64,000 nt of DNA, taken from NCBI GenBank assembly GCA_031580945.1, contig JAVLBT010000002.1, positions 8,332 to 72,331 on the forward strand, read 5' to 3'. The notes under the pieces were generated by a model. It saw only the letters and a list, made by a program, of their open reading frames with translations. It was not told where the DNA came from and did no database searches. This document shows positions 35,501 to 44,066 of the stretch, piece by piece (position 1 is the stretch's first letter; each line of letters begins with the position of its first letter). Origin of the DNA: Gracilimonas sp031580945. Its GTDB lineage: Bacteria > Bacteroidota > Rhodothermia > Balneolales > Balneolaceae. A program made the position numbers and the translations under genes.

Positions 35501-36772
35501 ATGAGCAAAACAGACAAAGACATATCACAAATAGTATATCAATTGCGTGGCAGCGGCCCCGTCATGTTTTTGGAATCTCAAATGAAAGGTCATCCTTCCA
35601 GTGTAAGATCCTTCGTTGCTGCAGAACCTGCAGGGTGGATCAAAGCTTGGGGGAATGACATTGAGATCATGCAAAATGGGCAGGTAAGACGGTTTCAACA
35701 AAATCCCTGGCAAGCACTAAAAGAATTCAGAAAACCAAAAGAAGATTGGTTATTTGGATATCTGGGCTATGATCTGAAGAACCAGCTGGAAAATCTTCAA
35801 TCCAGAAATAAAGCGCTTTATAAGGCACCTGATATGTGTTTCATAAAGCCAGGGCTGATCTTAGAAATTGATCTTCAAAATCGCATTAAGATTCTGAGAG
35901 GAAGTCTGCCTGAAAAGTATCGCACGATCCAAACCAATGGTGTATCTGTACGACCGAAAAGAAAGATAGATAAAGATAAATATATCCATTTGGTGGAGAT
36001 GGCTAAGCAGGATATCCATGAAGGGGATTATTATGAGATAAATTTGTCGCATGCATTGGAATTTGAATTTGAGGGAGAGCCCTATGAATTATATGAATCC
36101 ATGAAACGGGTAGGACCTGTTCCATTCGGAAGTTACCTGTATTTAGGAGATTATGATATCTGTTGCGCATCCCCAGAACGATTTTTGGCAAAAAAAGAAG
36201 ACCGTGTTTGGTCGCAGCCAATAAAAGGCACAGCTTCGCGACAAGTTGAATCGGAGAAGGCTTTAAGGAAGCTAAGGGAATCTGAAAAAGAACGAGCCGA
36301 AAATCTTATGATCGTTGACCTTGTGCGAAATGATCTAAGCCGAATTGCCCTTAAGAATACCGTACAAGTGTCAGATTTATTTGAGATACAAAGTTTTGAA
36401 ACCGTACATCAAATGGTTTCTACGGTGGAATGCAAGGTTGACAAGAAAGAAGATAGTATTGAAATTATTAAAGCCTGTTTCCCAATGGGGTCCATGACCG
36501 GCGCTCCTAAGATCTCAGCTATGGAAGCAATCGAAAAATACGAGAATTATAAGCGCGGCATCTATTCGGGAGCTATAGGATACATAGATCCAAATGGAGA
36601 TTTTGACTTTAATGTGGTAATCAGGACTGCCATTATTCAAAACAATGATCTTTTTTATCCAGTGGGCGGGGCTATCACCAGCGATTCAAATCCGAATGAA
36701 GAATGGGAAGAGACATTGGTTAAAGCCAGGGCAATTACCAATATTTTACAGAACAGTGAAGGGGCTGAATGA
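35501..36772 (+). CDS. pabB: Aminodeoxychorismate synthase component I
   Basis: 423 residues of the chorismate-binding family. It forms 4-amino-4-deoxychorismate for folate synthesis. The motif PIKGTASRQ points to PabB rather than anthranilate synthase TrpE, which has PIAGT. The pattern YEINLSHALEF, SPERFLA, NLMIVDLVRNDLSRI, VSTVE and FPMGSMTGAPKISAMEAIE to YSGAIGYI is complete. No glutaminase (PabA) or lyase (PabC) domain is fused, and none is adjacent. PabB is favoured over TrpE from the lysine in KGT. Confidence 0.9.
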   Translation: MSKTDKDISQIVYQLRGSGPVMFLESQMKGHPSSVRSFVAAEPAGWIKAWGNDIEIMQNGQVRRFQQNPWQALKEFRKPKEDWLFGYLGYDLKNQLENLQSRNKALYKAPDMCFIKPGLILEIDLQNRIKILRGSLPEKYRTIQTNGVSVRPKRKIDKDKYIHLVEMAKQDIHEGDYYEINLSHALEFEFEGEPYELYESMKRVGPVPFGSYLYLGDYDICCASPERFLAKKEDRVWSQPIKGTASRQVESEKALRKLRESEKERAENLMIVDLVRNDLSRIALKNTVQVSDLFEIQSFETVHQMVSTVECKVDKKEDSIEIIKACFPMGSMTGAPKISAMEAIEKYENYKRGIYSGAIGYIDPNGDFDFNVVIRTAIIQNNDLFYPVGGAITSDSNPNEEWEETLVKARAITNILQNSEGAE

Positions 36773-36839
36773 AGTAGCTGATATGAGGGTTATAATGTCA
36801 GGACATCACAAAAATAATCACTGAATAAACGCAAATAGA

Positions 36840-38327
36840 ATGAAGGCAACCACGCTTGGAGAGTTGAAGAAAAGTGGATGGGAATCGGTTTCGGTAAAGG
36901 AAGAAATTCGTAGAAACCTGATCAAGAAAATTAAAAATAAAGAAGATCTATTTGAGGGTATTTTAGGTTATGACAAAACAGTGTTACCTCAGATACAACA
37001 TGCACTACTTTCAAAACATGACATGATCTTATTGGGCCTTAGAGGTCAGGCCAAAACGCGTATTCTACGTATGCTGGTTAACTTTATGGATGAGTATATC
37101 CCCATTGTTAAAGGCTCTGAGATCAATGACGATCCTTTAAACCCACTTTCAAAATATGCCAAAGACCTGGTGGCAGAGAAAGGAGATGATACACCGATCG
37201 AATGGTTACATCGCTCCTATAGATACGGAGAAAAATTAGCCACACCGGATACAACAGTCGCAGATCTTATAGGAGATATCGATCCTATTAAAGCAGCAAC
37301 AAAAAAATTAACCCTCGCTGACCAAAATGTTATTAATTTTGGATTGATACCACGTACCAATCGTGGACTTTTTGTGATCAATGAATTACCCGATCTACAA
37401 CCAAGGATACAGGTTGCTTTGCTTAATATTATGCAGGAACGGGACATTCAAATTCGGGGATTTAACGTCCGGATTCCTCTGGATGTATCTATGGCATTTT
37501 CTGCAAATCCCGAAGATTATACCAATCGCGGAAATATTATCACCCCCCTTAAGGACCGTATAGATTCTCAAATTATTACTCATTACCCAAAAGAGCTGGG
37601 TATTGGCGTGGATATTACAAGACAAGAAGCCTGGCAAGAACGTGAAAACGGCATAAGAATCCATGTACCTGAACTATACAGAGAAATTATTGAACAGGCA
37701 GCTTTTGAAGCTCGTGATTCAGAATATGTAGACCAAAAAAGCGGAGTCTCAACTCGTATGACCATAACGGCTTTAGAACAAGTGGTTTCATCAGCAGAAC
37801 GCAGAGCAATTTTAAATGATGAAAAAGAGACATCTGTGCGAATAGCAGATCTTTATCACATGATTCCGGCATTAACCGGTAAGATCGAATTGGTATATGA
37901 GGGAGAACAGGAGGGAGCTATCAATGTAGCGAAACATATACTTGGAAAAGCAGTTAGTAAAACGTTTAAAAGACATTTCCCAGATCCCCAAAGTAAAGCT
38001 GAGGAACAAAAAGATAAGTACAAAGAAATCATGGATTGGTTTGCCAATGGAAATGAGATCAATATTTCAGACACGCTCTCAAATAAACATTATGAAAAAG
38101 CATTATCAGAAGTTGAGGGTCTGAAAAATGTACTAAAGAAATATGCAAAAGAGATCTCAAAAAAAGAATATCCGGTTTGGATGGATTTTGTATTAGAAGC
38201 CCTTCACCAAAACTCAATGCTTAGTAAACAAGACCTTGATGACCAAACATTATATTCCGATATGTTGGGATCAATGTTTTCTTCGTTAGGTGATTTTGAT
38301 GAAGAAGGACTCGACGATTTTGAGTAA
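36840..38327 (+). CDS. MoxR/magnesium-chelatase ChlI-like AAA+ ATPase
   Basis: 495 residues. Walker A is GLRGQAKTR near residue 66. The Walker B region reads GLFVINELPDLQPRIQVALLNIMQERDIQIRG, with N before E in place of the usual D. The sensor segment is MAFSANPEDYTNRG. The insert with GEKLATPDTTVADLIGDIDP is like ChlI-type helix insertions. These proteins normally work with a von Willebrand factor A partner, but none is next to it. It may be a Bacteroidota metallochaperone or assembly ATPase; its target is unknown. Confidence 0.85.
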   Translation: MKATTLGELKKSGWESVSVKEEIRRNLIKKIKNKEDLFEGILGYDKTVLPQIQHALLSKHDMILLGLRGQAKTRILRMLVNFMDEYIPIVKGSEINDDPLNPLSKYAKDLVAEKGDDTPIEWLHRSYRYGEKLATPDTTVADLIGDIDPIKAATKKLTLADQNVINFGLIPRTNRGLFVINELPDLQPRIQVALLNIMQERDIQIRGFNVRIPLDVSMAFSANPEDYTNRGNIITPLKDRIDSQIITHYPKELGIGVDITRQEAWQERENGIRIHVPELYREIIEQAAFEARDSEYVDQKSGVSTRMTITALEQVVSSAERRAILNDEKETSVRIADLYHMIPALTGKIELVYEGEQEGAINVAKHILGKAVSKTFKRHFPDPQSKAEEQKDKYKEIMDWFANGNEINISDTLSNKHYEKALSEVEGLKNVLKKYAKEISKKEYPVWMDFVLEALHQNSMLSKQDLDDQTLYSDMLGSMFSSLGDFDEEGLDDFE

Positions 38328-38404
38328 TTATTTCATTGAATTCAGTTCAAGTTAATCTTATATTTAAAGCCTTTGCAAATTTCAAGCAAGTACAGCACAA
38401 GACC

Positions 38405-38623
38405 ATGAAAAAAGGAATTCATCCAGATTACAAAGAAATTACGGTATTGATGAGTGATGGTACCGAAATCCAAACCCGCAGTACAATGGACACCAAAGAT
38501 GGTGTTTATCGAAGCGAAGTTGATTCTAAAAACCATCCATTTTATACCAAGAGCAATACATTTACGTCTACAGCAGGCCGGGTCGACCGTTTCAAGCGTC
38601 GTTATGGCAAAAAAGACGATTAA
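38405..38623 (+). CDS. rpmE: 50S ribosomal protein L31, cysteine-less form
   Basis: 72 residues from ATG 38405. The open frame extends upstream to 38336, but that part is not L31-like. IHPDYKEITVLMSDG, HPFYT and GRVDRFKRRYG mark it as L31. The four zinc-ligand cysteines of classic type A are all replaced (MSDG for the first pair, SKNHPF for the second), giving the zinc-independent C-minus form. A good terminator follows at 38646. Confidence 0.93.
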   Translation: MKKGIHPDYKEITVLMSDGTEIQTRSTMDTKDGVYRSEVDSKNHPFYTKSNTFTSTAGRVDRFKRRYGKKDD

Positions 38624-38645
38624 ATTGTTTTTTAACTATTTATAG

Positions 38646-38681
38646 AGGATGCATCATCAATAGTGATGCGTCCTTTTTTTT
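38646..38681 (+). terminator. Rho-independent terminator after rpmE
   Basis: AGGATGCATCA and TGATGCGTCCT form an 11-bp stem with one G-U pair and a 7-nt loop, followed by eight T. It sits 22 bp after the rpmE stop and just before the Shine-Dalgarno site of the next gene. Confidence 0.92.
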
Positions 38682-38693
38682 ATTTAGGAGCAT

Positions 38694-39326
38694 ATGGATA
38701 TCCGCAAATTTGAAGTAGGTCCTTTTCTGGAGAATACTTATCTGCTGACCAACAAAGATCAACATATCCTTATTGATCCGGGGTTTTCTACCGAAACGGA
38801 ATTCAGGGATTTTAAACAATCACTGACTGGCGACCTGCAAGCAATTGTGCTAACACATGCACATGTAGATCATGTAATGGGAATTGACCGTACACTCCTC
38901 GATTTTGATATTCCAGTCTATCTTTGTGAAGAAGAACGTTTTTTGTGGGATAATTTTGGAAGTCAGGCAAAAATGTTTGGTCTCAATCAGGGGGGCTTTA
39001 CTTTTAAACCTCATTCTTTGCCAAAAGAAGGAAACTTTGAAATCGGAAATTTTAGATTCGAATGCTTGTATACCCCCGGGCATTCACCAGATCATATCTC
39101 GCTTTATTTTGAAGATGAACAAGCCTTGATCGCAGGTGATACTTTGTTTAAGGAAAGCATTGGTCGGACAGACCTGTATCAAGGTGATTTCACAATTCTG
39201 GAAAAGAGTATTCAAGAGAAGTTGTATGTTTTACCAGAACAGACAACCGTTTATCCCGGGCATGGACCCACAACAACCATTGGCCATGAAAAAAAGTCAA
39301 ATGCATTCGTTAAGGCTGGATCTTAA
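38694..39326 (+). CDS. MBL-fold metallo-hydrolase, glyoxalase II-like
   Basis: 210 residues with THAHVDHVMG as the metal-binding THxHxDH signature. Further ligands are the histidine in YTPGHSPDHIS, the aspartate in IAGDTLFKESIGRTDL and the histidine in VYPGHGPTTTIGHE. The layout fits small glyoxalase II-like hydrolases of unknown physiological substrate. AGGAG is 3 nt before the ATG, an unusually clear ribosome-binding site for this genome. It begins after the rpmE terminator, so it probably has its own promoter. Confidence 0.9.
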   Translation: MDIRKFEVGPFLENTYLLTNKDQHILIDPGFSTETEFRDFKQSLTGDLQAIVLTHAHVDHVMGIDRTLLDFDIPVYLCEEERFLWDNFGSQAKMFGLNQGGFTFKPHSLPKEGNFEIGNFRFECLYTPGHSPDHISLYFEDEQALIAGDTLFKESIGRTDLYQGDFTILEKSIQEKLYVLPEQTTVYPGHGPTTTIGHEKKSNAFVKAGS

Positions 39327-39436
39327 TGCATTCGTGAATATTCCCTATACGGAATAAACCGACTGACATTTTATTATTTGGTAACAGTTTGAGATATATA
39401 TGCTATGGTATCATGCGCATTGAAAGGAAGCCGATA

Positions 39437-40054
39437 TTACTTTGATTTGTCACGTAATTTTGAGATCTGCTCTTTGTAATGATCCGATTTGTCCATATCT
39501 CTGTCTATGAGCCTTTCATACATTTTTATCGCCTCTTTATGGCGTCCTTGATTGGTATGAATTTTAGCTAAAGTTTCAGATGCAAGATCATCAATCTCCT
39601 CAGAATCTTTACTGAGGTCAGAACTATCAAAATCTTCATCTTCAGATGGTATTTGTATACGCTGAGATTCTACTTCTTCAAGCATTTGTATCAAACGGTC
39701 CAGGTCAAGAATAGGGGATGTTCTTGAAGCTTGTTGAAGTTTTATCCCGGTTGAAATGTAAGATTTGGTCGGAATAGCAGCTTCAAACTTTTCAGGATGA
39801 ACCAGGAAATAATGCAGATGCTCCATGAGTGGACTACCCGGAGCATACGTTTTCGCTTTTAAAGCTTCTTGTATTGATTTTTTGTTTTCATTTTGTAAAT
39901 GGTAGAACCAGGAAAGCAGAAAATGTCCAACGGCATCAGGCCCTCTTTTCTTCAAATGGCGTTTTAGCTTGGTAATGACCTGATCAGGTTCATCTTCAAA
40001 CTTTTCAACATAAGAAGAGAGTGATTTTGGGATATGAAAAGGAAGTTCTTGCAT
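39437..40054 (-). CDS. TPR-like protein of unknown function downstream of lptE
   Basis: 205 residues from ATG 40054. An upstream frame to 40120 overlaps lptE and is not needed. The last 60 residues (LASETLAKIHTNQGRHKEAIKMYERLI) form a TPR motif, after an acidic linker (SEDEDFDSSD). In Bacteroidota a protein like this is often found after the sigma-54 activator and LptE genes, as here. No enzymatic motif. Function unknown. Confidence 0.8.
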   Translation of the reverse strand: MQELPFHIPKSLSSYVEKFEDEPDQVITKLKRHLKKRGPDAVGHFLLSWFYHLQNENKKSIQEALKAKTYAPGSPLMEHLHYFLVHPEKFEAAIPTKSYISTGIKLQQASRTSPILDLDRLIQMLEEVESQRIQIPSEDEDFDSSDLSKDSEEIDDLASETLAKIHTNQGRHKEAIKMYERLIDRDMDKSDHYKEQISKLRDKSK

Positions 40055-40113
40055 GCAGTAGGTTTTTATAGCTGCACAATAATAAAGGGTAGGAGGCTTA
40101 CAGTCAAAGTAAA

Positions 40114-40629
40114 TTACCAATTACTTACTGAGTCATTGAACATATTATTTGCAATCTGTTCCAGAGCACTATTTGCCGCCTGATTCTCCCCGTTTATAGG
40201 ATCTTCAGTGGGGTCAAAGGTAAATTTTCCAGTAAAGGATTTACTCCACTGCGGTTCTTCATCTTTTGTATAGGAATATGTTGCTCTTACGGTGATGCTA
40301 ACTTCATTCTGTGTGGCTTGCTCCTCGCCGCTAATAGTGAAAGGGCGGTTACTGTATGCAGTTATAACTCCATCTAACACGGCATCAGCATCGGCTTCGG
40401 TATTCGCCAGGCTCAGGCTGCTTTGATTCACAAAACGGTTGATTAGGACGTCATTAAGCCGATTACTTAGGTCTCCCAAGCCACTATTAGATTGGTCGGG
40501 AAAAAATGGGATATAAATAGTTTCCACTCCTGCTGGAATAGATGCACCTGTAAAGCTATACCTGATACATCCACCAGATAAAAAACCTATGGCTATGACC
40601 AGCAGCAGCCAATACTTAATCGAGTCCAT
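40114..40629 (-). CDS. LptE-like lipoprotein
   Basis: 171 residues with a lipoprotein signal (IGFLSGGC). The pattern YSFTGASIPAGVETIYIPFFPDQS, then LSNRLNDVLINRFVNQSSLSL and ADAVLDGVITAYSNRPFTI, matches the LptE family of Bacteroidota. The homologue plugs LptD at the outer membrane for lipopolysaccharide export. It overlaps the sigma-54 activator gene upstream by 14 bp, and the TPR-like gene lies downstream with a 59-bp gap. Confidence 0.88.
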   Translation of the reverse strand: MDSIKYWLLLVIAIGFLSGGCIRYSFTGASIPAGVETIYIPFFPDQSNSGLGDLSNRLNDVLINRFVNQSSLSLANTEADADAVLDGVITAYSNRPFTISGEEQATQNEVSITVRATYSYTKDEEPQWSKSFTGKFTFDPTEDPINGENQAANSALEQIANNMFNDSVSNW

Positions 40630-41902
40630 ATTGGTCTAATTTTCTGTATAAAGTTCGTTCACTAACCCCAAGTGATTCTGATGCTTTTCTTCTATTTCCG
40701 TCAAACCGTTGGAGAGCTTGATGAATGAGGAATTTTTCAGCCTCTTCAATAGATGGAATTTCATCCCCGGAAAAGAACTGGGATAATTCTGATTCTTCTG
40801 ACTCCTCATAATCAGGTTCTTCAGGCATAGATTGCATACCCAGGGGAGCATGGTTTCCCAAATTTACATCTACATCCGAAACGTTTGTTTTATTTACCTC
40901 ATCTCGAACTGATGCGGGTAGCGCTTTAATATTCTTATTCGAAAATGTTGAATATAGAAAGTTGGCAAACATCTTTTTGACATCAGCAATATCATTTCGT
41001 AATTCAACCAAAGCGCGATAAACGAGTTCACGGTCGGCTTTGCCAAAATCACCATCATGGGCTTGTTCCCTTTGGTCTTTTGGAGTTACCATTGGAAGAT
41101 TATCTGCACTGCCCTCGTGTTGCCTTCCCTTAAGGTATTTTTGAAGTTTTTCTTTGTCGATAAATTGAGATTTTTCCAATACAACCAATTGCTCGGCCAC
41201 ATTCCGGAGCTCCCGAATATTTCCCGGCCAACGATATGAAACTAAAAGTTCGCGGGCTTCATCCGAAAATCCTTTAAAAACGGAATCATATTCTGCTGAA
41301 TATTCCTGAACAAATTTTCGGAAGATTGGTATAATATCTTCTTGCCGGTCTCGCAAAGGTGGTAATTTGATCTGTACAGTATCCAGCCGGTAATAAAGAT
41401 CTTCCCGAAAATCCCCATCCTTTACCATTTTCCAGAGATCTTGGTTAGTAGCAGCTATGACCCTGACATCCGTAGTCTGAACTTTACTGGAGCCAACTCT
41501 GAAAAACTCTCCGTTTTCTAATACGCGAAGCAGCTTGACCTGAACATTTTTAGGTGTATCGCCGATCTCATCCAAAAAGATCGTACCCCCATCTGCTTTT
41601 TCAAAATATCCCTCACGAGAAGTTTCTGCTCCGGTAAAGGCACCTTTTTCATGTCCAAAAAGTTCACTTTCGATAATTCCTTCGGGAATTGCACCACAAT
41701 TTACGATCACCAGGTTATTACGGCTTCTTTTACTCATGGCATGTATGGCCCTGGCCGTAACATCTTTTCCAACTCCACTCTCTCCCTGCAAAGTGACCGT
41801 AATATCAGTCTTTGCCACTTGCATGATCTTATCAATAACCTGACGCATGGGCTCTGAGGTGCCCAATAAACCATATTGCTCCTGAAATACTTCTCTGTCC
41901 AT
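40616..41902 (-). CDS. Sigma-54-dependent transcriptional activator without receiver domain
   Basis: 428 residues. The AAA+ core has GESGVGKD (residues 40-47), the sigma-54 contact loop GAFTGAE, DGGTIFLDEIGD and RWPGNIRELRN. An acidic linker lies around residues 340-380, and the C-terminal KASESLGVSERTLYRKLDQYG is a Fis-type helix-turn-helix. There is no N-terminal receiver or sensor domain, so activity is probably controlled by another protein or by expression. It is upstream of, and overlaps, lptE, a conserved arrangement in related bacteria. Confidence 0.93.
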   Translation of the reverse strand: MDREVFQEQYGLLGTSEPMRQVIDKIMQVAKTDITVTLQGESGVGKDVTARAIHAMSKRSRNNLVIVNCGAIPEGIIESELFGHEKGAFTGAETSREGYFEKADGGTIFLDEIGDTPKNVQVKLLRVLENGEFFRVGSSKVQTTDVRVIAATNQDLWKMVKDGDFREDLYYRLDTVQIKLPPLRDRQEDIIPIFRKFVQEYSAEYDSVFKGFSDEARELLVSYRWPGNIRELRNVAEQLVVLEKSQFIDKEKLQKYLKGRQHEGSADNLPMVTPKDQREQAHDGDFGKADRELVYRALVELRNDIADVKKMFANFLYSTFSNKNIKALPASVRDEVNKTNVSDVDVNLGNHAPLGMQSMPEEPDYEESEESELSQFFSGDEIPSIEEAEKFLIHQALQRFDGNRRKASESLGVSERTLYRKLDQYGLD

Positions 41903-42036
41903 AAATTAATTACACTTTTTACTTTTATCTTCCAATCTTTGAATATACCTGCATTTCTTTACTGCCAGAATGACGTAATTTAATCATTCCTATTGTGGTA
42001 AGTAAACGAAAAGTAAGGTTGAAAAATTTGGGAAGT

Positions 42037-42519
42037 TCAGGATTTTATAAGCTCTGTAGCGTGTTCAACAGGAAGGGCACGTGTTTCCTTAAAACTTGAT
42101 AAAACTAAGTTAGATCGTGTTTTGCTTACACCGTTCCAGGCCTGAATGCGAGAGAGTAAACTTTCAAAGGAACCGGTGTTCTTAGTCCGAACCTTTAAGA
42201 AATGAGAACCATCTCCGGTAATTGAATGGCATTCAAGTACTTCTTCTTCAGCTGAAGCTTTTTCTACAAAATTCTGATAATTTTCTGACCCATCTACTTG
42301 CACAAAAATAAAGGCGGTAATATCAAAATGAAATTTTTTACTGTTTAAAATTGCTTTGTAGCCTTCTATAAGACCTCTTTCTTCAAGCTTTTTCATTCGT
42401 TCAGAAACTGAAGGAACTGAAAGATTAACAAGATCAGCGATGGTGTTGCGTTGTGCGCGTCCATTTTGCTGTAAATGATTAAGAATAGCAATGTCAGTAT
42501 CGTCTAATAAATGGCTCAT
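42037..42519 (-). CDS. Lrp/AsnC family transcriptional regulator
   Basis: 160 residues with an N-terminal helix-turn-helix (LDDTDIAILNHLQQNGRAQRNTIADLVNLSVPSVSERMKKLEE) and a C-terminal RAM ligand domain (VLECHSITGDGSHFLKVRT). The family senses amino acids and often autoregulates. A perfect 8-bp-arm palindrome (42564-42580) lies 45 bp upstream, with related half-sites nearby. The divergent neighbour is serS. Confidence 0.93.
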   Translation of the reverse strand: MSHLLDDTDIAILNHLQQNGRAQRNTIADLVNLSVPSVSERMKKLEERGLIEGYKAILNSKKFHFDITAFIFVQVDGSENYQNFVEKASAEEEVLECHSITGDGSHFLKVRTKNTGSFESLLSRIQAWNGVSKTRSNLVLSSFKETRALPVEHATELIKS

Positions 42520-42563
42520 GTTGGAGTCTTAGTTCCTAAAATTTATTTGAATGACTAAAAATA

Positions 42564-42580
42564 ACCTAAATTATTTAGGT
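42564..42580. promoter_or_regulatory. Palindrome in the lrp-serS intergenic region, candidate Lrp operator
   Basis: ACCTAAAT-T-ATTTAGGT is a perfect 17-bp dyad, 45 bp before the Lrp/AsnC gene. Two half-sites are nearby: CCTAAAAT around 42535 and ATTTAGGT around 42608. Lrp family members bind several helically phased sites of this kind and commonly repress their own gene. Confidence 0.5.
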
Positions 42581-42666
42581 AATCAATGGTAGAAGCGCTT
42601 CCATTTATGTATTTACATTTAGGTGTATTATGACAAAAAATCTGTAACAAAAAGGCGAATACCTCT

Positions 42667-42674
42667 TATCTTTG
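42667..42674 (+). promoter_or_regulatory. Bacteroidota-type -7 promoter element before serS
   Basis: TATCTTTG matches TAnnTTTG, the -7 element of the Bacteroidota primary sigma factor. It lies 33 bp before the serS ATG. A matching -33 TTTG is not obvious. Its position argues against translation starting upstream at TTG 42672. Confidence 0.45.
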
Positions 42675-42707
42675 CGATTCAAATTTCTAACTGAATTCAA
42701 AAGTTTC

Positions 42708-43976
42708 ATGCTTGATATCAACTTCATACGCGATCACCAAAAAAAGGTGGAACAAGCAATTATTAATAAAGGAGAAAAAGATACTTCCGTAGTGCAGAAA
42801 GTTCTCGAGGCTGATGAGAAGTGGCGTTCAAAAGTGCATGAAGGTGATCTATTACGTGCGGAAAGCAATACCAAAGCAAAAGAGATCGGGAAATTGATGG
42901 GACAGGGCAAGAAAGAAGAAGCCCAGGCTATTATTCAGAAAACTTCTGAAATGAAGGAAGAGATCAAAGGCATCGAAGAAGAGGTTCGGGAGCTGAGCGA
43001 AAAAAGAGAAAATCTGTTACTTAAAATCCCGAATGTTCCGCATGAAAGTGTGCCTGTAGGCTTCACTGAGGACGATAACGAGACCTTCAAAACCTGGGGC
43101 GAGATCGACGAAAGGGAATGGCTGAAACCGCACTGGGAAATAACGGAAAAGCACGGTTGGATTGATTTCAAGAGGGGAGTAAAAGTAACGGGAGCCGGAT
43201 TTCCCTTTTATGTGGGCCCGGTTGCTCAGCTTCAGCGTGCACTGATCAATTATTTTATAAATGAAGGCGTAGAAGCTGGATATACCGAGCTGCAAGCACC
43301 CTATTTTGTAAATGAAGATTCTGCGCGCGGCACCGGACAAATTCCAGACAAGGAAGACATGATGTATGAAATTCCCCGGGATGAATTCTTTATGATTCCC
43401 ACCGCTGAAGTGCCCGTCACTAATTTTCACAGAGACGAGATTTTTGAGCTGGATGAAGTACCCCGAAAATATGTAGCCTACACGCCATGCTGGCGACGGG
43501 AAGCCGGTTCTTATGGCAAAGATGTCCGTGGCTTGAACCGACTGCATCAATTTGATAAGGTGGAACTTGTGAAGATCGTAAAACCAGAAAATTCCTATAA
43601 CGAATTAGAGAGTTTGAGGGAGCATGCAGAAAAGCTACTCGAAGCCCTTGAACTACCTTATCGAACGCTGCTAATGTGTACAGGCGATATGGGATTCACC
43701 CAAAGTAAAAAATATGATCTTGAAGTTTGGAGCCCGGGACAAAAGCGCTGGCTGGAAGTAAGTTCTTGCTCAAATTTTGAAAGTTTTCAAGCCAGACGAA
43801 TGCAACTTCGATATCGTAAAGATGAGAAAGATATTGAGATCCTTCACACGCTGAATGGTTCCGGCTTAGCCTTGCCGAGGGTCGTTGCTGCAATTATAGA
43901 AACCTATCAGGAAGAAAATGGGAAGATAAAAGTGCCTGAAGTGCTTAAACCATTTTTTGGCAGAGATCATCTTTAG
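42708..43976 (+). CDS. serS: Serine--tRNA ligase
   Basis: 422 residues from ATG 42708; an upstream TTG frame start overlaps a probable promoter. MLDINFIRDHQKKVEQAI and the coiled-coil arm (residues 25-105) bind the tRNA. Class II motif 2 is PCWRREAGSYGKDVRGLNRLHQF, and motif 3 reads LEVSSCSNFESFQARR to LNGSGLALPRVVAAIIE. The length is normal. It charges serine onto tRNA-Ser and faces away from the Lrp-type regulator. Confidence 0.97.
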   Translation: MLDINFIRDHQKKVEQAIINKGEKDTSVVQKVLEADEKWRSKVHEGDLLRAESNTKAKEIGKLMGQGKKEEAQAIIQKTSEMKEEIKGIEEEVRELSEKRENLLLKIPNVPHESVPVGFTEDDNETFKTWGEIDEREWLKPHWEITEKHGWIDFKRGVKVTGAGFPFYVGPVAQLQRALINYFINEGVEAGYTELQAPYFVNEDSARGTGQIPDKEDMMYEIPRDEFFMIPTAEVPVTNFHRDEIFELDEVPRKYVAYTPCWRREAGSYGKDVRGLNRLHQFDKVELVKIVKPENSYNELESLREHAEKLLEALELPYRTLLMCTGDMGFTQSKKYDLEVWSPGQKRWLEVSSCSNFESFQARRMQLRYRKDEKDIEILHTLNGSGLALPRVVAAIIETYQEENGKIKVPEVLKPFFGRDHL

Positions 43977-44066
43977 GAATCTTGTCGCTAAATAATCCTT
44001 TAGCTTTTCCCATCATTTCATTTGGGCAGGATAATAGTATCTTAGAAACTTTATTAATCGATAACA

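Noticed and set aside
42672..42707. TTG start extending serS by 12 residues
   Set aside because: The extension overlaps a probable promoter element and is not part of serine--tRNA ligases.
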